This document shows, piece by piece, positions 1-9,096 of a stretch of DNA of 64,000 nucleotides (the stretch's first letter is position 1; every line of letters starts with the position of its first letter). The notes below the pieces were generated by a model. It searched no databases and was not told the origin of the DNA. It saw nothing but the letters and a program-made list of their open reading frames with translations. Source of the stretch: Cytophagales bacterium. GTDB taxonomy: Bacteria > Bacteroidota > Bacteroidia > Cytophagales > Thermoflexibacteraceae. The position numbers and the translations under genes are program-made. Location: the NCBI GenBank assembly GCA_013299115.1, contig JAAFKA010000013.1:1-64000 (forward strand), given 5' to 3'.

Positions 1-2
1 CC

Positions 3-590
3 GAACTCTATGTTACTGTCCGTTGGAATGCCAACGTAAGCAATGGGACTGTGAATATGTCGGTTACTGGCTCTTGTGCAAGTGCTTTCCAAAGTTGCTG
101 TGCTTCGCTGGCAATCAATATTCAGCAACCTATGCCACCTGTTACTATTTCAGGCAGAATACTTAACCAAAATGGGCAAGGTGCAAGTGGTGTGAGTGTA
201 AGCAATGGCAGCACTGCTACCTCTACAGATGGCAATGGCTATTACAGTTTTACAGTTCCTTCGGGCTGGTCGGGTAGTATTTCTGCAACACCTCCTGCTT
301 GCAATGGTATCAGTATTACAAGTTTAGGTTTCAATAACTTGACAAGTAGCATTACCAATCAAGATTTTAACCTAACTCCACCATTTCAAATTAGTTATTC
401 GCAAACAAATTACACCATTCTAAGAATGCACCCAGCCGTTGGCACTTGGCGGTATGTGATTACTTACACAGATGGTACGAGTCAATTTTTTGACGAATGT
501 AGAAATGATTTTTATCGAGATAACACAAGCAAGTTAATTACAAAAATTTGCGTATATGGTTGTGGAAATTCTTGTTCTCAATGCGACTAA
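3..590 (+). CDS. 3' end of a secreted protein with a carboxypeptidase-regulatory-like domain (partial)
   Basis: Only the end of the gene is present: the frame is open from base 3, so the true start lies before the window, and the GTG at 51 is not a convincing start. The visible ~195 residues are rich in Ser, Thr, Gly and Asn, as in exported Bacteroidota proteins. From about base 147 to 365 there is a carboxypeptidase-regulatory-like beta fold: an ISGRI strand, a turn of Asn/Gln/Gly, then TSTDGNGYYSF. The last ~60 residues form a separate segment ending in a Cys cluster (CVYGCGNSCSQCD) that could form disulfides. I see no type IX sorting domain at the C-terminus. The function is unknown; adhesin or surface protein is the best guess. 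The next gene starts 23 bases downstream. Confidence 0.7.
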   Translation, partial: ELYVTVRWNANVSNGTVNMSVTGSCASAFQSCCASLAINIQQPMPPVTISGRILNQNGQGASGVSVSNGSTATSTDGNGYYSFTVPSGWSGSISATPPACNGISITSLGFNNLTSSITNQDFNLTPPFQISYSQTNYTILRMHPAVGTWRYVITYTDGTSQFFDECRNDFYRDNTSKLITKICVYGCGNSCSQCD

Positions 591-613
591 CCCTTAAATC
601 TTTTTATAAAACC

Positions 614-1294
614 ATGAAAAATAACATTTTCTTACTTGCTTTACTCTGCTTTATAGTGTGGAGCTGCCAATCTACTGATATTACATCTGAAGCTTCTTTA
701 TTTGAAGATAAGGAGAGCATCAAGGGTAGTGTTTTAGAAAAAAATCTTGATATTAGCAAGGATAAAGGTTGGGACATTGTTGTTGGCTCTGCTGCAAGAA
801 GATACAGACCTAATTATTGGGATGGATATGAAAAAATAGGCTACAGTGCTGGTGCTATTAGGGCTTTTGATGCTACTAATATAATGAAAGGTTCTGAATC
901 TTTTCGCCTTGTGATGCCTACTTTGCCTTTTCAGGAACAAAGTTTTGATAAACTGAAACAAGTTTTTGCTGTGGGTAGTAAAGTTTTCAAAGACAGTCTT
1001 AATCAAGATACTGGATTTGCTTTGCAGTATGCAAGTATATTTCCGCAAGAGGAAACAAAAAACATTGGAGGTTTTTCTTTTATGGGAAATCAATCAGGTA
1101 GTATTTTCAAAATACTTGCACAAAGGGAAGTACTTGTTACAGACCCTGCATCAGTTGCACAAGGCTATGCAAAGGCTTTAGAGGTAGTAATACAGGTTAG
1201 TTGCAAACTTTACGACCATAATCGTAAATATGTAGGTAATATGCAAAATTTGCGTATTCAGTTGAAAATTAATCATAAAATTTTTACACAGTAA
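614..1294 (+). CDS. putative lipoprotein, first of two tandem paralogues
   Basis: A 226-residue protein. The ATG at 614 is chosen because it gives MKNN followed by a hydrophobic stretch and Cys (FIVWSC), a lipoprotein signal; the same frame is open further upstream from 548, but that stretch overlaps the preceding gene. The mature part is soluble and contains a DIVVG segment, RPNYWDGYEKI and a long C-terminal half ending in NLRIQLKINHKIFTQ. The next gene is a paralogue similar along its whole length. I do not recognise the family. It is probably anchored in the outer or inner membrane on the periplasmic side. The role is unknown. Confidence 0.75.
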   Translation: MKNNIFLLALLCFIVWSCQSTDITSEASLFEDKESIKGSVLEKNLDISKDKGWDIVVGSAARRYRPNYWDGYEKIGYSAGAIRAFDATNIMKGSESFRLVMPTLPFQEQSFDKLKQVFAVGSKVFKDSLNQDTGFALQYASIFPQEETKNIGGFSFMGNQSGSIFKILAQREVLVTDPASVAQGYAKALEVVIQVSCKLYDHNRKYVGNMQNLRIQLKINHKIFTQ

Positions 1295-1361
1295 AATAAA
1301 GTGTAGGTTGTTGGTACTAAGATTCAAAATCTTAGTACCAATCAATTTAACTCATAAAACC

Positions 1362-2033
1362 ATGAAAAATATCATTTTCATAACCCTATTGCTTTTTGTA
1401 GCTTGGGGTTGCAAAACTGTAGAAACACCAAAAAGTTTGTTTGAAGAAAAAGAAAGTTTTACTGGCACTATTTTGGGCAAGACTTATAACATGACAAGAG
1501 AAAACGGTTGGGATATTGTTGTTGGTGCTGGTGCTCAGAAATTCAGACCTAATTATTGGGATGGGTACGAGAAAATAAGCTACTCAGCTAGTACAATTAA
1601 GGCTTTTGATGCAACTGATATTAGGAAAGGAGCAGAGTCGTTGTATTTTAGAATGCCTAACATACCTTTTAAAGAGCAGGAATTTGAGAAATTGAAACAA
1701 ATTTTTGCCGTGGGTTCAAAAGTATTTAAAGACAGTACCAATCAAGACAGTGGCTTTAGTTTTAATTATTCTATAGGCAGTATCCTTGATGAGAAAAACC
1801 TTATTGGAGGTTCTACAACTTTGGGTAGCCAAGTAGGGAGCAAAATAGAGGTGCTTGCACAGCGGGAAGTGCCTGTTACAGATGCTGAGGCTATTTCTTT
1901 GGGCTACACCAAATCATTGGAGGTTGTAATGGTAGTAAATTGCAAACTCTACGACAAAGACCGCAAGTATATTGGCGAAATGCAAAATTTGCGTATTCAG
2001 TTGAAAATTAATCATAAAATTTTTACACAGTAA
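1362..2033 (+). CDS. putative lipoprotein, second of two tandem paralogues
   Basis: A 223-residue paralogue of the gene just upstream. The ATG at 1362 gives MKNIIFITLLLFVAWGC, a lipoprotein signal with Cys 17. Shared blocks include WDIVVG, RPNYWDGYEKI, FDAT, FAVGSKVFKDS, VLAQREV and the identical last 15 residues. The last ~55 bases of the two genes, stop codon included, are identical at the DNA level, which points to a recent duplication or gene conversion of the 3' end. A strong intrinsic terminator follows, so the two genes and perhaps the gene upstream form one transcript. The function is unknown. Confidence 0.75.
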   Translation: MKNIIFITLLLFVAWGCKTVETPKSLFEEKESFTGTILGKTYNMTRENGWDIVVGAGAQKFRPNYWDGYEKISYSASTIKAFDATDIRKGAESLYFRMPNIPFKEQEFEKLKQIFAVGSKVFKDSTNQDSGFSFNYSIGSILDEKNLIGGSTTLGSQVGSKIEVLAQREVPVTDAEAISLGYTKSLEVVMVVNCKLYDKDRKYIGEMQNLRIQLKINHKIFTQ

Positions 2034-2043
2034 AGACTTTTTC

Positions 2044-2084
2044 ATTCGTCATACGCCTGCACAGTCGTATGACGAATTTTTTTT
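2044..2084 (+). terminator. intrinsic terminator after the tandem lipoproteins
   Basis: A perfect 12-bp stem (attcgtcatacg at 2044-2055 against cgtatgacgaat at 2066-2077) with a 10-base loop is followed directly by eight T residues. It starts 10 bases after the stop codon at 2033. Confidence 0.85.
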
Positions 2085-2258
2085 GCCCTCAAAACAAACC
2101 TATTTATTTTTTCCCTATTTCTTTGCAAAATTCTCTATAAATCTATAAGTTGCAAAAAAAGTGTTTATACAAAACATTTTCGAAACAAACTAATCAAATT
2201 GTGGTATAAAATATGCAATTATCACAATGAGGTACTAACAATTCTAATTTGTATTTTT

Positions 2259-2325
2259 ATTTTGTAATTCTGAGCATAGCGAAGAATCAGACTCAGTTTC
2301 TTCGCTATGCTCAGAATGACAAAAT
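2259..2325. repeat. long palindromic intergenic repeat
   Basis: A perfect 20-bp stem (2267-2286 against 2298-2317; core gagcatagcgaagaa) has an 11-base loop and seven more paired bases outside one mismatch. Similar hairpins with an ATTCTGAGC..AGCGAAGAATC core are widespread intergenic repeats in Bacteroidota genomes. It sits 54 bases before the start of the large sensor phosphatase gene and could fold in its leader. Confidence 0.75.
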
Positions 2326-2378
2326 AAATGTTGGTATCTAACAAACAAAACAAACTTGTCCTGAACTTCAACAGTTTT

Positions 2379-5300
2379 ATGTCCTTGCGATTTTTATATT
2401 TTTTTGTCTGCTTGTGTGGGTTGCTTACACCTACCTTATTTGCCCAGCAAGAGGCAGATGAGTTGGTGTTCGAGCATTTGTCTATCAAGCAAGGATTGTC
2501 GCAAGGTATCATTACGGGCATAGCCCAAGACGGCAAGGGTTTTATGTGGTTTGGCACAGAAGACCACCTCAACAGGTACGACGGCTATGAGTTTTTTCAC
2601 CACGAAAACGACCCCAACAACAAATATTCTCTGCCCGACAACTGGATAAGAGGCTTGGCTGCCGACAAAGAGGGCAATATTTGGGTAAGCACGGACACGA
2701 AAGGCATAGCTTTTTATGACCGCAAAAAAGACCGTTTTAAATCTTACCTCGCCAAACCCGACCAACCCGATGCCTTGGTATCTAACTATACCTCTTGCAT
2801 CTTTGTCGACTCCAAAAACTTTGTCTGGGTTGGTACAAAAGATTCGGGACTTTGCCAATTAGACGTAAAAACAGGTAAATTTACTCGGTATAGCTACCAA
2901 AAAGAAAATATTGCGTCCTTAGCAGACAATTTTGTGCGTTGTATTTACGAAGACCAAACAGGCAATATTTGGGTAGGCACTAATGCGGGGCTTTGCTTGC
3001 TAAACGAAAATGGCACTTTTACCTCTTACCGCAAAAGCAGTGCAGGGCTAACCGACCAAGAAATCAGGAGTATTTGCGAAGACGAAAACGGAATGTTGTG
3101 GTTGGGTACAGGCAGCGGCGGTATCAATAAATTTGACACTAAGAAAAATATTTTTTACAACTATGCTTACTTAGACAATAAAACTCCACTCTATAATTTG
3201 CTCAACAGAGTAGGTATTAATGCCGTAATAGAAGACAAAAAAGGCAATATTTGGATTGGTACGGCACAGGGTGGCGTAAAAAGAGAACTCAAATTAGTGC
3301 TGACTAAAGACAAAACGGGCAAAGAAGTAAGGGCAATGACTGAAGTGTTTACGATTTTCAAAAACAGTCCTGCCAATTTGTTTAGTTTGAGCAACAACCA
3401 CATTCGCAATATTTACGAAGACGTTTCGGGGATTATCTGGTTTGGAACTGATGGGGGCGGTATCAACTATTATGACCCTGAAATGAAAGTCTTTAAACAC
3501 TACAAACACGACTCGGCAGACCCTAACACCTTATCTAACAACACCATAAGGTCTGTTTTTGAGGACAGTCAAGGTATTTTGTGGATAGGGGCTATTGAAA
3601 GTGGTTTGGATAGGTTTGACAGGAAAAACGGCACAGTCAAAAATTATAGATACGCACAAGGTCTGGTAGGCAGCACAGTTTCCTCTATTTTCGAAGACAG
3701 TCAGGGATTTTTGTGGTTTGGTACACATGGCGGCGGGCTGAACAAATATGACAGAAAAACCGACAAATTTACTGTTTTGCAACACGACCCCAATAATGGT
3801 TTCAGCATCAGCAGCAACAGCATAGAGGGCATTCGGGAAGATAGAAAAGGCAATTTGTGGATTGCCACTGCGGGCGGATTAAACCGTTTGGACATTAAAA
3901 CAGGCGTATTCACTCGTTATTTGCACGACCCTAACGACAATAACTCTTTGCCTAACAACAGCATACAATCCAATGCTTTTTTGATAGATAAATTTGGCGT
4001 AATATGGTTAGGCACATACGGGGGAGGTTTCAGCAAGTTTGATACTGAACTTCGGAGGTTTTATCACTACAAAAACAACCCCAAAGACCCTCAGAGTTTG
4101 TGCGACAACAGAGTCATTGCCTTGTATGAGGACAAAGATGGCAATATTTGGGTAGGTACGCATGGCGGCGGTATGAGTCGGTTAGACAGGGCAACGGACA
4201 AATTCACGACTTTTACCATAGACAATGGTATGCCTAACAACGAAGTTTATGGAATTTTGGGAGATGAAAAAGGCAATATTTGGGCAAGTACCAAAAATGG
4301 TTTGCTTAAATACAATCCTGTAAGCCAAGTATTTAAGAGTTATTACGAAACAGATGGTTTGCAAAGCAATGTGTTTTATTGGGGTGCATCTTTTAAAAGC
4401 AAAAAAGGTGAATTATTTTTTGGTGGCACCAATGGACTCAATGCTTTTTTTCCTGAAAAAGTGAAAGACAACAATTACATTCCGCCTGTTGTCATTACCA
4501 AATTTGCCGTTTTAAACAAAACAGTGCCTATCAAAGACGACAGTTTGCACCGAGATTCGCCACTGAAAGTAAACATTACAGATGCAAAAGACATAGAATT
4601 ATCTTTCCGACAAAATTCCTTGACCTTTGAGTTTTCGGCTCTCAATTTTCGGTTGCCCCAAAAAAATCAATATGCTTACAAGTTAGAAAACTTCGACGAA
4701 GAGTGGATAAATGTAGAAGCAAAGAAAAGATTTGCAGCCTATAGCAATCTGCCTTACGGAGAATATGTATTTCGGGTAAAAGCCTCTAACAACGACGGGG
4801 CGTGGAACAACGAAGGCATTGCTATCAATATCAAAATTGTACCACCTATTTGGAAAACTCTTTGGTTTCAACTCTTGGCAGTAGCCTTCGTGTTAGGTGC
4901 TTTGTTTGGTTTGTATTCTTGGCGAATCAATAGTATAAAGGAGCAACAAGAAGAATTGGAGAGAAAAATAGAGGAGGCAACTGCCGAAATTAAGGCAAAA
5001 AATGAGGAGTTGGAAGTGCAAAAGCAAGAAGTTTCGCTGCAAAAAGAGAATATTCAAAGCAGTATCAAGTACGCCCAACGGATACAAGAAGCCATGTTGC
5101 CTTTGCCCGAAGTTTTTGCGGAGGCTTTGCCTGCATCTTTTGTGCTGTTCAAACCTCGCGACATTGTAAGTGGAGATTTTTATTGGCTATACCACGACAA
5201 CCAAAAAACCATAGTAGCGGCTGCCGACTGCACAGGGCATGGCGTGCCTGGGGCTTTTATGTCTATGATTGGCAATGACTTGTTAGGACAAATCGTAGAA

Positions 5301-5798
5301 CACGATGAAATTACAGAACCAGATTTGATTTTGAAAGAACTAAATATCGGGATTCGCAAAGCCCTACGCCAAGATGCAACCAACAACAAAGATGGCATGG
5401 ACGTGGCTATTTGCGTGATAAACCGTTTGGAAAGAACCCTCGAATATGCAGGGGCTATGAATCCGCTATGCTATATTCAAGACGAAGAACTGAAAGAAAT
5501 AAAAGCAGACAAATACGGAATTGGTGGCAGACAAGACGACAAGGAAAGACTTTTTAAGAAACATACTTTGCTCTTGGACAAACCCAGCGTATTTTACATT
5601 TATTCTGATGGCTATCAAGACCAATTTGGCGGACCTAACAACAGTAAATTTATGGCAAAAAGAATGAAACAACTCTTATTGGATATTCACAAAAAACCAA
5701 TGTATGAGCAGAAAAAAGAAATGGATGCTGTGATTACAGATTGGATACGCCACACCCGCCAAATAGACGATATTTTGGTAATTGGATTTAAAATTTGA
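2379..5798 (+). CDS. propeller-Y_Y_Y sensor with C-terminal SpoIIE/PP2C phosphatase
   Basis: A 1139-residue sensor phosphatase. The ATG at 2379 starts a clear signal peptide (MSLRFLYFFVCLCGLL..LFAQ). Residues ~30-690 carry about a dozen two-component-regulator propeller repeats, each marked by G-(N/F)-(I/L/M)-W-(F/I/V/L)-G-T. A Y_Y_Y beta domain follows (~750-820), then one membrane helix (~828-848), a Glu/Lys-rich coiled coil (~850-905) and a SpoIIE-type PP2C domain (~915-1139). Metal-binding motifs are intact: VSGDFYW, ADCTGHGVPGAF, DGMDV, YSDGYQDQFGG and DDILVIGF. The propeller should lie in the periplasm and the phosphatase in the cytoplasm. This layout resembles hybrid two-component sensors with the kinase replaced by a phosphatase. 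The likely substrate is a phosphorylated STAS- or SiaC-type protein; a SiaC homologue lies at 39071-39451. Confidence 0.93.
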   Translation: MSLRFLYFFVCLCGLLTPTLFAQQEADELVFEHLSIKQGLSQGIITGIAQDGKGFMWFGTEDHLNRYDGYEFFHHENDPNNKYSLPDNWIRGLAADKEGNIWVSTDTKGIAFYDRKKDRFKSYLAKPDQPDALVSNYTSCIFVDSKNFVWVGTKDSGLCQLDVKTGKFTRYSYQKENIASLADNFVRCIYEDQTGNIWVGTNAGLCLLNENGTFTSYRKSSAGLTDQEIRSICEDENGMLWLGTGSGGINKFDTKKNIFYNYAYLDNKTPLYNLLNRVGINAVIEDKKGNIWIGTAQGGVKRELKLVLTKDKTGKEVRAMTEVFTIFKNSPANLFSLSNNHIRNIYEDVSGIIWFGTDGGGINYYDPEMKVFKHYKHDSADPNTLSNNTIRSVFEDSQGILWIGAIESGLDRFDRKNGTVKNYRYAQGLVGSTVSSIFEDSQGFLWFGTHGGGLNKYDRKTDKFTVLQHDPNNGFSISSNSIEGIREDRKGNLWIATAGGLNRLDIKTGVFTRYLHDPNDNNSLPNNSIQSNAFLIDKFGVIWLGTYGGGFSKFDTELRRFYHYKNNPKDPQSLCDNRVIALYEDKDGNIWVGTHGGGMSRLDRATDKFTTFTIDNGMPNNEVYGILGDEKGNIWASTKNGLLKYNPVSQVFKSYYETDGLQSNVFYWGASFKSKKGELFFGGTNGLNAFFPEKVKDNNYIPPVVITKFAVLNKTVPIKDDSLHRDSPLKVNITDAKDIELSFRQNSLTFEFSALNFRLPQKNQYAYKLENFDEEWINVEAKKRFAAYSNLPYGEYVFRVKASNNDGAWNNEGIAINIKIVPPIWKTLWFQLLAVAFVLGALFGLYSWRINSIKEQQEELERKIEEATAEIKAKNEELEVQKQEVSLQKENIQSSIKYAQRIQEAMLPLPEVFAEALPASFVLFKPRDIVSGDFYWLYHDNQKTIVAAADCTGHGVPGAFMSMIGNDLLGQIVEHDEITEPDLILKELNIGIRKALRQDATNNKDGMDVAICVINRLERTLEYAGAMNPLCYIQDEELKEIKADKYGIGGRQDDKERLFKKHTLLLDKPSVFYIYSDGYQDQFGGPNNSKFMAKRMKQLLLDIHKKPMYEQKKEMDAVITDWIRHTRQIDDILVIGFKI

Positions 5799-5842
5799 TT
5801 CTTTCGTTTTTTTCTGTAACTTAGTAATAGATTAAGACGCAA

Positions 5843-5871
5843 TTATCAAACACTTCAAAAGTGTCCGATAA
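5843..5871. repeat. palindromic repeat, TTATCGGACACTT family (degenerate copy)
   Basis: A ttatcaaacactt arm pairs with aagtgtccgataa with two mismatches. It is the same element as the perfect hairpins at 22986-23014 and 45312-45341. It lies between the propeller phosphatase and the Rpn-type nuclease and could act as a weak bidirectional terminator, though no T-run follows directly. Confidence 0.7.
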
Positions 5872-5890
5872 ATTTGTCTTTACTTAGATA

Positions 5891-6742
5891 ATGAAACAGA
5901 CTATGCAATTTGCTGACATAAAAAATGATATTGCTTTCCGTAAAATCTTTGGAAATGAAAACAAAACAGAAATTTTGATTTCGTTTTTGAATGCGGTTTT
6001 AAAATTAGAGGGAAACAAAAAAATTACTTGGGTTGAAATACTTAATCCTTATCAATTACCTATTGTCTTGGGTGCTAAATCTACCATTCTAGACGTGAAG
6101 GCAAAAGATAAAGTAGGTAATGAGTATATAGTCGAAATGCAGGTTACGGACAAAATTGGTTTCGCTAAAAGAGTAGTTTATTATAGTGCCAAAAGCTACT
6201 CGGCACAACTCGACGTAGGAGAAAATTATTACAAGTTGAAACCAATTATCTTTATTGGTATTTTAAATTTTGAGTTTTTAGATGGTAAAAACTATTTATC
6301 AAGACATCTGATTTTAGACGCAGAAACCAAAGAACATAAACTCAAAGACTTAGATTTCAACTTTATAGAGTTACCTAAGTTTAATAAAACAGAACAAGAG
6401 TTAGAAAATTTGGTTGAGAAATGGGTTTATTTTATCAAAAACGCAGAAAACTTAACCGTAATTCCAGCAGGTCTGGAAGATGAAGGCTTACAATCGGCTT
6501 ATACAGAAGCAAACAGGCACAATTGGAAAAAAGAGGATTTGGAGGCTTACGAATACGCACGTATGCGTGAAAGTGATGATATAGCCAGAGAGATGCTTGT
6601 AGAACAGAAAGCAGAATTACGTAAACAGACTGAAATGGCTAAAAATGCACTTGCAGAAGGTTTTGATGACAACCTAATTTCTAAACTAACAGGCTTAACT
6701 CTTGAACAAATCCAAGAATTACGAATTAAATTAAACCAATAA
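5891..6742 (+). CDS. Rpn-family recombination-promoting nuclease/putative transposase (PD-(D/E)XK)
   Basis: A 283-residue member of the PDDEXK_2/Rpn family. The N-terminus has the family hallmark NDIAFRKIFG. The nuclease core is visible as Asp68 (LDVKAKD) and Glu82-x-Gln84 (YIVEMQ), matching the D...ExQ catalytic pattern. The C-terminal part (~200-283) is helical with a highly charged stretch, and it ends in a short LTGLTLEQIQELR motif often seen in these proteins. Rpn proteins are DNA endonucleases that raise RecA-independent recombination and are often scattered mobile-like genes without terminal repeats. No inverted repeats flank this copy. A second in-frame ATG lies at 5903. Confidence 0.88.
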   Translation: MKQTMQFADIKNDIAFRKIFGNENKTEILISFLNAVLKLEGNKKITWVEILNPYQLPIVLGAKSTILDVKAKDKVGNEYIVEMQVTDKIGFAKRVVYYSAKSYSAQLDVGENYYKLKPIIFIGILNFEFLDGKNYLSRHLILDAETKEHKLKDLDFNFIELPKFNKTEQELENLVEKWVYFIKNAENLTVIPAGLEDEGLQSAYTEANRHNWKKEDLEAYEYARMRESDDIAREMLVEQKAELRKQTEMAKNALAEGFDDNLISKLTGLTLEQIQELRIKLNQ

Positions 6743-6744
6743 TT

Positions 6745-6760
6745 AGAGGTTATTACGATA
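6745..6760. repeat. solo end of the AGAGGTTATTACGAT MITE-like family
   Basis: The 16 bases agaggttattacgata match exactly one end of the ~101-bp elements elsewhere in the window, but the internal part and the other end are absent. It looks like a decayed or solo terminal repeat, 3 bases after the Rpn-type gene. Confidence 0.6.
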
Positions 6761-6782
6761 CAAGTTATGCTGTAACTACCTT

Positions 6783-6815
6783 AGAACTAACATTTCTTTA
6801 AGAAATGTTAATTCT
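6783..6815. repeat. palindromic repeat, AACATTTCTT family
   Basis: A 16-bp stem with one mismatch: agaactaacatttctt pairs with aagaaatgttaattct around a single central base. The same core recurs at 58153-58209 and 60059-60091. Confidence 0.75.
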
Positions 6816-6886
6816 GAGCATTATAGCTGTGGCACTACCAGTAAATTAATTTCATATTTCAATGTCTTTTATGTTTCATATCTGTT

Positions 6887-8908
6887 ATGCTACCTACTAA
6901 CCCAACAACCATTTATCAAAATGGTCAACATATTGAAAATCAGGCAAATAGCTTGACCACCGCCAAAGAAACCTATACATTGGCAGAAGTGCAACTCCTG
7001 CAAAGTGAACTGTTGCAAAAACAACAACAGATGGAGGAGAGAATGTGGGCAGACTCGACTTTGAGCAAGTTTGACGATATTTTGCGTATCAACTACGACA
7101 AATCTATCCACGAGTTTTCGGAAGTAGTTATCTATCACACTTCAAAATTGACCCACGCCTTGCGAGGGGCATTTTATACAGTGGGCGACACCTTGATAGA
7201 AGCCACAGGTTGCTATGCTTGCACTTTGCAATCTTTGTTTAAAAACAGTTTTGAGATAGGCGAAGGATTGATAGGGCAGGCTGCCAAGTCGAAAGAAATT
7301 TTGTATTTGGAAAACCTACCCCAACAAAACCTTTCAGTTAGCTCGTCTTCGGGCTTAATCAGTGCCAAGTCGGTGATAATAGTCCCCTTGATTTTTAACG
7401 ACAAGGTGTATGGTGTAATAGAATTGTTGTTTTTGAGTAGTTTGGAGGAAAAGTACAAAGAATTATTGAATAGGCTGAGTCGCAATGTGGCTACCATGTT
7501 GCAAAGTATCCAAAGCAATGCCAAAACCAAACAGTTGCTTACCGACTCGGTGTTTCAGGCAGAAGCCCTGCGGAGTGCAGAGGAGGAACTTCGCCAAAAT
7601 ATGGAGGAAATAAGTGCCATTCGAGAAGATGTGGAGGCTAAAAATGGAGAGCTGCAATCACAAATAGCCATAGCCCAGCAAAAAACCGAAGAACTCCGCG
7701 CCCAAGAGGAAGAACTCCGCCAAAATATGGAGGAATTAGTTTCTACCCAAGAAGAAATGGAAAGAATGAACCGCGAAATGCAGTTGCTACTTACAGCAAC
7801 TGATGCAGCTTTGTTTGTTTTGGAAATATCGACAGATAATAAAATATTGAAAGTTAATAAAAAATTTTTAGACCAAACGGGCTATGCCTTAGACGATTTG
7901 TTGTATAAAAACTACCAATCTATTATGGACAAAGACGAGTGGGCAGCCTATCAAGCCAATTTCAGCAAACTAAAAGATGGGCAGCTGGTACGCAGAGAAG
8001 TAAAACGGAGAAAGAAAAACGGAGAGTTGGTATGGTCTGATGCCACTTACTGCCCCTTGATGAACGAAAATGGCGAATTGACCAAAGTCTTAAAAATTAG
8101 TTATGACATCACCGAAAAGAAAAAACAAGCCGAAGCCATAGACAATTTGCTCAAAGAAGTACAAATAAGAGCCGCCGCCGCAGACGAGTCGCAATTCATA
8201 GTCGAACTTTCTACTGATGCCAAATTGCTCAAATGCAACCAAAAGTTTTTGAAAGAAACTGGTTATACCTTAGAAGACTTGGAGGGCAAAGACTACAAAA
8301 TGCTCATGGACAATGCTGAATTTATCAACTATCAAGATACGCTACTCCAACTCAAAGAAGGCAAATTGGTGCGAAAGGAAGTAAAACGCAAAAAGAAAAA
8401 CGGCGACCTCGTTTGGCTCGATGCCACCTACTGCCCTGTTTTTAATAATTTGGGAGAACTCACCAAAATATTTAAAATGAGTTATGATATTACAGACAAG
8501 AAAAAACAAGCCGAAGAAATTAATAACTTGCTCAAAGAAGTGCAGGTTATGTTGGCAGCAGCCGATGAATGTTTGTTTATGGTAGAGTTGTCAGTCGATG
8601 CCAAATTGCTTAAATGCAACCAAAAGTTTCTCAAAGAAACAGGTTACAGCCACCAAGATTTGTTTCAAAAAGACTATAAAATTCTGATGGACACCTTAGA
8701 ATTTGCAAACTATCAGGATACACTTCTGCAACTCAAACAAGGAAAAATCGTAAGAAAAGAAGTGAAACGGATAAAGAAAGATGGTGATATTGTGTGGCTC
8801 GATGCTATTTATTATCCTGTTGCAGATGAACAAAAAAATCTTGTGAAAATATTTAAACTTAGCTACGATATTACCCAAAAGAAAGAATTGGAAAATAGAC
8901 GTTGGTAA
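6887..8908 (+). CDS. GAF - coiled coil - triple PAS sensory protein without output domain
   Basis: A 673-residue soluble protein with no signal peptide or membrane helix. A GAF domain lies at ~60-205, then a coiled coil (~205-300) with two EELRQNMEE heptad blocks, then three PAS domains (~305-420, ~430-545, ~557-670), each ending in the PAC-type YDIT(E/D/Q)KK. The PAS units are close copies of one another with a 381-base (127-residue) period between units 1 and 2, and share LLKCNQKFL, RKEVKR and WLDA blocks, so they arose by recent internal duplication. No kinase, cyclase, phosphatase or DNA-binding domain follows. The GAF-SpoIIE gene 188 bases downstream on the same strand is a plausible partner. 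It probably senses cytoplasmic small molecules or redox state and signals by contact. Confidence 0.88.
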   Translation: MLPTNPTTIYQNGQHIENQANSLTTAKETYTLAEVQLLQSELLQKQQQMEERMWADSTLSKFDDILRINYDKSIHEFSEVVIYHTSKLTHALRGAFYTVGDTLIEATGCYACTLQSLFKNSFEIGEGLIGQAAKSKEILYLENLPQQNLSVSSSSGLISAKSVIIVPLIFNDKVYGVIELLFLSSLEEKYKELLNRLSRNVATMLQSIQSNAKTKQLLTDSVFQAEALRSAEEELRQNMEEISAIREDVEAKNGELQSQIAIAQQKTEELRAQEEELRQNMEELVSTQEEMERMNREMQLLLTATDAALFVLEISTDNKILKVNKKFLDQTGYALDDLLYKNYQSIMDKDEWAAYQANFSKLKDGQLVRREVKRRKKNGELVWSDATYCPLMNENGELTKVLKISYDITEKKKQAEAIDNLLKEVQIRAAAADESQFIVELSTDAKLLKCNQKFLKETGYTLEDLEGKDYKMLMDNAEFINYQDTLLQLKEGKLVRKEVKRKKKNGDLVWLDATYCPVFNNLGELTKIFKMSYDITDKKKQAEEINNLLKEVQVMLAAADECLFMVELSVDAKLLKCNQKFLKETGYSHQDLFQKDYKILMDTLEFANYQDTLLQLKQGKIVRKEVKRIKKDGDIVWLDAIYYPVADEQKNLVKIFKLSYDITQKKELENRRW

Positions 8909-8954
8909 AGTAGTGTAAAATTGCTCGAAAACTTCTAAGGTTTTTTAAAACTTT

Positions 8955-9056
8955 ATAGGTTATTACGATTTGTACTGTACCCTTTAGGGTGCAAGGTCAA
9001 TTAGCTGAAAATCAACAAGTTAATTTTTCTATACAAAAATTATCGTAATAACCTCT
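8955..9056. repeat. MITE-like element, copy A
   Basis: Terminal inverted repeats aggttattacgat (8957-8969) and atcgtaataacct (9042-9054) flank a ~75-base core containing accctttagggt and aaggtcaattag. About 102 bp long, with no coding capacity. It belongs to the same family as 10525-10625, 34614-34713 and 41612-41712. The outer two bases of the left end have diverged. It fills the gap between the GAF-PAS gene and the GAF-SpoIIE gene. Confidence 0.88.
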
Positions 9057-9096
9057 TTTACAGGTTTAAGTTTTGGTAAATATTTGGCAGCTAAAA

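Noticed and set aside
2222-2572. 116-codon minus-strand frame around 2.4 kb
   Set aside because: It runs through the palindromic repeat and the antisense of the sensor phosphatase gene; no independent support.
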